The notes beneath the pieces are model-generated. The model did not search any database. It was not told the DNA's origin and saw nothing but the letters and a program-made list of their open reading frames with translations. A stretch of 64,000 nt of DNA from Solibacter sp039934035 (GTDB taxonomy: Bacteria; Acidobacteriota; Terriglobia; Bryobacterales; Bryobacteraceae): NCBI GenBank assembly GCA_039934035.1, contig JBDTMZ010000107.1:1-64000 (forward strand). The letters run 5' to 3'. The translations under genes and the position numbers were made by a program. Shown piece after piece: positions 59,200 to 64,000 of the stretch. Position 1 is the stretch's first letter. Each line of letters opens with the position of its first letter.

Positions 59200-62100
59200 A
59201 TGATCAAACAGAGAACTTTGAATCTCGCGATGAATCGTTTGGCGTTTTTGCTGCTCTGCGGTGCGCCGCTCGTGGCGCAATTCGACAGCGCCGAAGTGCT
59301 CGGCACGGTTCGCGACTCATCCGGCGCAGCGATTGCGCACGCCTCCATTCAATTGCTCAATCAGGGCACCGGGATACAGGCCCGAACCCTCACCGGCGAA
59401 GACGGCGGCTATACGTTCAGCAATGTGCGTATCGGAACGTATACGGTTGCCGCGGAAGCCGCCGGATTCTCCAAGGCCATTGCAAAAGATGTGACCGTGA
59501 ACGTGGGCGCCCGCCAGCGGGTCGACCTCAGCCTGCAGGTGGGAGCGATGACGGAATCCGTGGAAGTGATCGCGGCCGCAGCGGTGCTCGAGACCGACAC
59601 GAGTTCGCGCAGCCAGTTGATCAACAGCCACGGCGTCGTCGAACTGCCGCTTAACGGCCGCGCGTATTCCGACCTCGCGCTGCTCACCACCGGAGTGGTG
59701 AAATCGCCATCCTCCGGCAGCCGGGAAGGCGCCTTCATCGTCAACGGACTGCGCAGCACTTACAATAACTATCTGCTGGACGGCGTGGACAACAACGCTT
59801 ACGGAACCAGCAATCAGGGCTTCGCCAATCAGGTGGCGCAGCCCTCTCCCGATGCCATCGCGGAGTTCAAAGTCATCACCAACAATTACAGCGCCGAATA
59901 CGGCCGGTCCGGCGGCGCCACCATCGACGTGGCGTTTCGCAGCGGCACCAATCGACTGCACGGCACCCTCTACGAATTCCTGCGCAATACCGACCTCAAC
60001 GCGGTGGGCTACATTTTCGGCGCGCGCGCCGCTACCTTCATGAAGCCTACGCTGCAGCAGAACCAGTTCGGCCTCACCCTTGGAGGCCCCGTGGCACGCA
60101 ACCGGGTCTTCTTCTTTGCCGATTACGAAGGGTTCCGCAACCTCCAGCGAACCAATTCGTTTTCCAGCATCCCTTCGTTGAACGACCGCCAGGGCATTCT
60201 TCCGGTGGCGGTGAGCAATCCGCAAACCGGGGCAATTTATCCGGCGAATACGCCGATCCCGGTCACCGCCATCACGCCTTTTGCGCGTCAGGTGATGGCC
60301 GATCTGCCGGTGCCAAACGGTGCGGGCCGCTCCAGCAACTTTCAGCTGCTTGCCCTGAACCGCACCTACACCGACAAATTCGATGCCAAGGTGGACGGCA
60401 AGATCAATCAGAGCATGAGCGGCTTTCTGCGCGTGAGCCAGCGGAAGGCCAACAACTATAACCAGCCCGGGATCACGGGCGCGTCCGGCGGAGGAGGCAA
60501 CGGCTTTATCCGTGCCTTGAATCAACAGGCCACCGCGGCTTATACCTGGGCAGTCAGCCCCACCTCGATTCTCGAAGGCCGCTTCGGCATCAGCCGGACC
60601 AACGCGGGCAAGACGCCGCCCTACATCGGCGGCCCCAGTATGCTCGAGCAGTACGGCATTGCTGGTCTGCCAACTTCTGAAATCACCGGTGGACTCACTC
60701 CGCAATCCATCAGCGGCCTCACGCAGCTTGGCCGTCAGGCCACCAATCCGCAATTTCAGAATCCGCTTAACTTCAACTACAAAGTGAATTTCACCCACAA
60801 TATGGGCCGCCACGCGATCAAGGCCGGTTACGAATACGTCGTGATTCGCACGCAGGTGCTCGACGTCAATCCGTTGTACGGGCTGGATTCTTACGCAGGG
60901 GGCTTCAGCCGCCCGGCGGGCGGCCCGGCGGACGCGACCAGCTACTCGATTGCCGATTTTCTATTCGGCCTGCGCAGCGCCTATCAACTGGCAACTTATC
61001 GCGTGGGAAATTACCGGCAACACGAACACTTCGCGTATTTCCAGGACGATTTCCGGTTGAACAGCCAACTCACCCTGAACCTGGGCGTGCGCTACGAGTA
61101 CGCAACGCCGCGTTGGGAGCGCGACAATCAACTCTCCAATTTCGACCCCGCGACCAACACCATGATCATGGCGCGCGCCGGCAGCCTCGCCGATCGCGCC
61201 CTGGTCAACCCGGCGCGCAAGAACTTCGCGCCGCGCCTGGGCTTTGCGTACAGCGCCATGCCGAATCTGGTGCTGCGCGGCGGATACGGCATCGGTTACG
61301 TCCATCAGAACAGGGTGGGCTCGGGCGATCTGTTGGGCATCAACGGCCCGCAGGTGGTCATCGCCACCATCAACCAGAGCAACCCGCTCGACCCCGGCTT
61401 CCGCAGCACGCAACTGGGTTACGCCTCCGGCCTGACCTCGCCTGCCAACTTCAACCCGGTGGCCGCCAACGTCACCTACATGCCGCGCGATCTCAGGACG
61501 CCCTATGTGCAGAGCTGGTTCTTCAGCGTGCAGCGCAAACTTCCGTTGGAGACGGTGATCGATATCGGGTACGTGGGCAACCACTCCGTGGCCACACCGA
61601 TTTTCGCCGATTACAACCAGGCGTACCCGCAGCCCACGTCGACGTCCAACGTGGCTCTGCAACTACGGCGCCCGATACAGAGTTTCGGCCCCATCACCTG
61701 GTACGATCCGGCGGGCTTTTCCAGCCACAATGCACTGCAGGTGAAACTGGAGCGCCGCTTCAGCAAGGGCCTGCAGTTCCTCAATTCCTTCACCTGGGGC
61801 AGAACGATGGACAACAGCACGCAAGCGCTCGACGGCAGCAACGGCAACCAGGCCAGTCCGCAGGACGTGCGCAACCTGGCCAGCGAAAAAGGCATTTCCA
61901 ACTACGATGTGAAGTTCGTGGACGTGCTGAGCTTGATCTACGAGCTGCCCTTCGGACGAAACCGGCGCTTCGCCGGCAGGATCTCCGCCGCCGCCGACCA
62001 GGTTGTGGGCGGTTGGCAGTTCAGCTTCATCAGTACCGCGCTCTCGGCGCCGCCGGTGAATCTGCGCGCCTGGAACGGCAGCGTTCCGGCGGCTTTCCAG

Positions 62101-62487
62101 GTAAACGGCAATCTGGCTGAATGGCGCGGCGGCGAGGCCTACCGCCCCAATATCGCCGGCGCTGTGCAGAATTCCAATTGGACCACCGACAGCTACTTCA
62201 ATACCGCCAACATCACGTTGCCGACTGACCCGAGCCATCCCTTCGGCAACGCCGGCCGGAATATCGCGCGTGGACTGCCGCTCAACTCGCTCGATCTCGG
62301 CATCTTCAAGAACTTCCGCCTGCCTGCCGAAGACATGAAGCTGCAGTTTCGCGCCGAAATGTTCAACGCGCTGAATCACACGAACTTCACGGCGCCGAAT
62401 GGCGATCGCGCCTCCGCCGCCTTCGGCACGATTCGCAGCGCCTTTCCGGCGCGCCAGATGCAGTTTGCGCTGAAATTCCTGTTCTGA
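59200..62487 (+). CDS. Oar-like TonB-dependent outer-membrane receptor
   Basis: A 1095-residue protein. After the signal region (MNRLAFLLLCGAPLVAQ) comes a carboxypeptidase-regulatory-like domain (EVLGTVRDSSGAAIAHASIQLLNQGTG ... DGGYTFSNVRIGTYTVAAEAAGF). A plug domain (VVELPLNGRAYSDLALLTTGVV ... FIVNGLRSTYNNYLLDGVDNN) and a large beta-barrel ending FALKFLF follow. This is the acidobacterial 'TonB-dependent receptor, Oar-like' class thought to import large glycans or other substrates. Start ATG 59200 or 59230; neither has a good ribosome binding site. It is divergent from the glycerophosphodiesterase. No substrate-specific enzymes are adjacent. Confidence 0.9.
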   Translation: MIKQRTLNLAMNRLAFLLLCGAPLVAQFDSAEVLGTVRDSSGAAIAHASIQLLNQGTGIQARTLTGEDGGYTFSNVRIGTYTVAAEAAGFSKAIAKDVTVNVGARQRVDLSLQVGAMTESVEVIAAAAVLETDTSSRSQLINSHGVVELPLNGRAYSDLALLTTGVVKSPSSGSREGAFIVNGLRSTYNNYLLDGVDNNAYGTSNQGFANQVAQPSPDAIAEFKVITNNYSAEYGRSGGATIDVAFRSGTNRLHGTLYEFLRNTDLNAVGYIFGARAATFMKPTLQQNQFGLTLGGPVARNRVFFFADYEGFRNLQRTNSFSSIPSLNDRQGILPVAVSNPQTGAIYPANTPIPVTAITPFARQVMADLPVPNGAGRSSNFQLLALNRTYTDKFDAKVDGKINQSMSGFLRVSQRKANNYNQPGITGASGGGGNGFIRALNQQATAAYTWAVSPTSILEGRFGISRTNAGKTPPYIGGPSMLEQYGIAGLPTSEITGGLTPQSISGLTQLGRQATNPQFQNPLNFNYKVNFTHNMGRHAIKAGYEYVVIRTQVLDVNPLYGLDSYAGGFSRPAGGPADATSYSIADFLFGLRSAYQLATYRVGNYRQHEHFAYFQDDFRLNSQLTLNLGVRYEYATPRWERDNQLSNFDPATNTMIMARAGSLADRALVNPARKNFAPRLGFAYSAMPNLVLRGGYGIGYVHQNRVGSGDLLGINGPQVVIATINQSNPLDPGFRSTQLGYASGLTSPANFNPVAANVTYMPRDLRTPYVQSWFFSVQRKLPLETVIDIGYVGNHSVATPIFADYNQAYPQPTSTSNVALQLRRPIQSFGPITWYDPAGFSSHNALQVKLERRFSKGLQFLNSFTWGRTMDNSTQALDGSNGNQASPQDVRNLASEKGISNYDVKFVDVLSLIYELPFGRNRRFAGRISAAADQVVGGWQFSFISTALSAPPVNLRAWNGSVPAAFQVNGNLAEWRGGEAYRPNIAGAVQNSNWTTDSYFNTANITLPTDPSHPFGNAGRNIARGLPLNSLDLGIFKNFRLPAEDMKLQFRAEMFNALNHTNFTAPNGDRASAAFGTIRSAFPARQMQFALKFLF

Positions 62488-62493
62488 TCTGGA

Positions 62494-62522
62494 GGTCGGG
62501 GCCGGGGAACTTTGCCCCGACC
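62494..62522. terminator. Hairpin between convergent receptor and adaptor genes
   Basis: GGTCGGGGC (62494-62502) pairs perfectly with GCCCCGACC (62514-62522) around an 11-base loop, just past the receptor stop. It may serve both converging genes. No T-run. Confidence 0.55.
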
Positions 62523-62567
62523 CGAACGGCATTACGGCGGGGATCGTGCTGTGTTTGGGCGGGACGG

Positions 62568-63899
62568 TTAGTCCATTACCGCGGCGGAAGCAAGCTGGGG
62601 CGTCAGGGCGATTTCCTCGCCTTCCTGAATCCCGGAACGGAGCGCCACATGGGTATGGCTGGACCCGGCGATCGCTACTTCCCGCGCCACGAAGGCGTTG
62701 CCCTGTTTGACGTAGACGATGGTCTTTCCACCGGCTTCGCTCATCGCTTCCACGGGCACCAGCAGCCCGTCGGCGGCGGGGGCGGTCTCCACATCGGCGC
62801 TGGCCGACAGATCCGGCATCAGCCGCGGATCCATCGAATCCAGTGCCAGTCGCACCGGAATGGTGCGAAGCACAAACTGCACGCGCCGTCCGCTGGTGGC
62901 CAGCGCGCCCACCGATGCGACATGCCCGCGCATCGCGATATCGGGGAACGCGTCGAAGTGGATCGCGGCCTTCTGGCCCAGGCGAATCAACTCGCTTTCT
63001 GCCTGATTCATGGTCGCGTCCAGCAGCATGCTCTTCGGTTCCACCACCCGCATGAAGGGCTGGCCCGGTCGGATCTCATCGCCCACTTTGATCTGGTTCA
63101 TCTGGCCGCCGCGATACAGGGTCTGCATCACCACCATGCCGTCGATGGGCGAGCGAACGCTGCATTGTTCCACGTCCCGCTTGTACCGGTCACGGTAGCG
63201 CTGATTGCGCTCGTAATTGAGCTCGACGATGCGGTTGTCGGCGACCTGGCGCTCCTCGGTGAGCGGCATCTGCGTAAGGGCTTCTTCGTAGGCTTCCTGA
63301 TATTCCTCGGCGGACAACCGCAGCGTCTCCGCCGTGATCGAATTGCGAACCGGGATGGTGCGCGCTTCCAAGAGCGCCTTATCCCAGGTGGCCTTGGCAA
63401 CGCGCAAACGCTGCTTGAAGTTTTCCATCTGCGCCGCCAGTTGCGCGCGGCGTCGCTCGATCTCCAGTTTTCCCTGCAAGACGTTCGACTCTATGTCCTG
63501 CAACCGGTCTTCGATATCGCGCGCGTCGAACCGCGCAATCAAATCGCCGCGTTTCACGAGGGTGCCAGAGTCTGCCAGATAGATCAGGGTCAGGCCCCGG
63601 TCGGAAGTTGGACCCTGCAACAAGGGCGCGCCGATATTGGCGAACTGCCCCGCGGCAATGGATCCGCTGATGCGCCGTTTCTGTTGCACCACGCCGCGCA
63701 CGGCCTTGACGGTCTTTACACCGGCTCCGCTCGAGCGCTGGGGTTGAGGACGCAGGTACCAGCCTGCCGCCGCGAGGGCCAGGCCGGCCAACACGAAATA
63801 AGGCCAGCGCCTCGTCTTCCCGGGTTCAGGAACGAGTGCAGCGGGGAGTCGCGGCGGCTCCAGAGCGGGTATCAACGGCGCGTTGGGCGATGCCGACAT
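62568..63899 (-). CDS. HlyD/RND-type efflux periplasmic adaptor
   Basis: A 443-residue membrane-fusion protein. It has a cytoplasmic N-terminus, one membrane helix (WPYFVLAGLALAAAGWYL, about 33-50), a lipoyl-like half (VKRGDLIARFDARDIEDRLQDIE), a long helical hairpin, the second lipoyl half (CSVRSPIDGMVVMQTLYRGGQ), a beta-barrel (MLLDATMNQAESELIRLGQKAAIHFDAFPDIAMRGHVASVG) and a membrane-proximal end (LLVPVEAMSEAGGKTIVYVKQGNAFVAREVAIAG). It would link an inner-membrane pump to a TolC-like duct. The pump is not in the window. TATAGA (63921-63926, minus strand) with TTGAAT 19 bases upstream may be its promoter. Confidence 0.9.
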   Translation of the reverse strand: MSASPNAPLIPALEPPRLPAALVPEPGKTRRWPYFVLAGLALAAAGWYLRPQPQRSSGAGVKTVKAVRGVVQQKRRISGSIAAGQFANIGAPLLQGPTSDRGLTLIYLADSGTLVKRGDLIARFDARDIEDRLQDIESNVLQGKLEIERRRAQLAAQMENFKQRLRVAKATWDKALLEARTIPVRNSITAETLRLSAEEYQEAYEEALTQMPLTEERQVADNRIVELNYERNQRYRDRYKRDVEQCSVRSPIDGMVVMQTLYRGGQMNQIKVGDEIRPGQPFMRVVEPKSMLLDATMNQAESELIRLGQKAAIHFDAFPDIAMRGHVASVGALATSGRRVQFVLRTIPVRLALDSMDPRLMPDLSASADVETAPAADGLLVPVEAMSEAGGKTIVYVKQGNAFVAREVAIAGSSHTHVALRSGIQEGEEIALTPQLASAAVMD

Positions 63900-64000
63900 G
63901 AGATGTGCCTAAATCAACATTCTATATCGAAGACTAAGGGAACCGATTCAACCGTATCGTAATGATGTGTAAGGGCCGGGCAGATTGCCGAAATACTCTA
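63900..64000. other. Right-edge non-coding segment upstream of the HlyD-type gene
   Basis: The last 101 bases show no gene. They probably hold the promoter of the minus-strand adaptor gene. Confidence 0.3.

Overview
The window is about 64 kb of GC-rich chromosomal DNA, almost certainly from an acidobacterium of the Solibacter/Bryobacteraceae type. The support is two MacB/FtsX-type orphan permeases of the acidobacterial duplicated (ADOP) class, a secreted protein ending in the Solibacter-type C-terminal domain (TIGR03437-like), an Oar-like TonB-dependent receptor with an N-terminal carboxypeptidase-regulatory domain, a Ser/Thr kinase fused to a TPR tail, a DUF1080 protein, and Gly/Ala/Pro low-complexity inserts in secreted enzymes. 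No rRNA, tRNA, CRISPR array, prophage or intact insertion sequence was recognised.

Layout. 0-8 kb: the 3' end of ispD overlapping ispF, a BrnT/BrnA toxin-antitoxin pair with a clear palindromic operator, an ADOP permease, a POTRA-only secreted protein, a repeat-filled gap, a tiny zinc-ribbon gene and purA. 8-14.7 kb: a membrane glycosyltransferase, a TPR protein, a large two-domain glycosyltransferase on the other strand, and an 'ANRRNA...STGP' family protein whose tail runs into heptamer repeats. 14.8-22.5 kb: a housekeeping run on the + strand, tig-clpX-lon-engB-rho, with no clpP between tig and clpX. 22.7-28 kb: a minus-strand block with yqeY, an OPT transporter, a small protein plus degenerate nucleotidyltransferase, a DUF1080 protein and an M48-like protein lacking its catalytic Glu. 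28-31 kb: a class V aminotransferase and serA, a likely serine pathway pair.

31-40 kb: a Tat-exported enolase-superfamily enzyme, two membrane proteins of unknown role, a CE15-like esterase, antitoxin remnants and a second ADOP permease. 40-43 kb: nrdJ (B12-dependent ribonucleotide reductase) with tandem NrdR-like boxes and a strong terminator. 43-53.4 kb: TolC-like protein, ThuA/EF-hand protein, TIGR03437-like protein, gltA, Tat-exported UxuA-like protein, DUF2007 and YtxH small proteins, a metallo-beta-lactamase-fold hydrolase and a short penicillin-binding protein. 53.6-64 kb: Ser/Thr kinase-TPR protein, a possible phosphate-scavenging group (PstS-like protein, porin, glycerophosphodiesterase), the TonB-dependent receptor and an HlyD-type adaptor.

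Non-coding DNA is unusually structured. Three tracts of 7-bp tandem repeats (5.1, 10.0 and 14.7 kb) share a unit consensus, and two share an 18-bp flank. A mosaic of short palindromes recurs at 4.6-4.85, 47.7 and 53.4-53.6 kb. A long inverted repeat follows purA. I did not find a convincing new defence or biosynthetic system. The most unusual protein-level observations are the degenerate nucleotidyltransferase and its coupled small partner, the EF-hand module inserted in a ThuA domain, the M48 pseudoprotease, the JAB-like/TonB-C hybrid and the disordered Rho extension. All family assignments were made by eye from translated sequence, without database searches.
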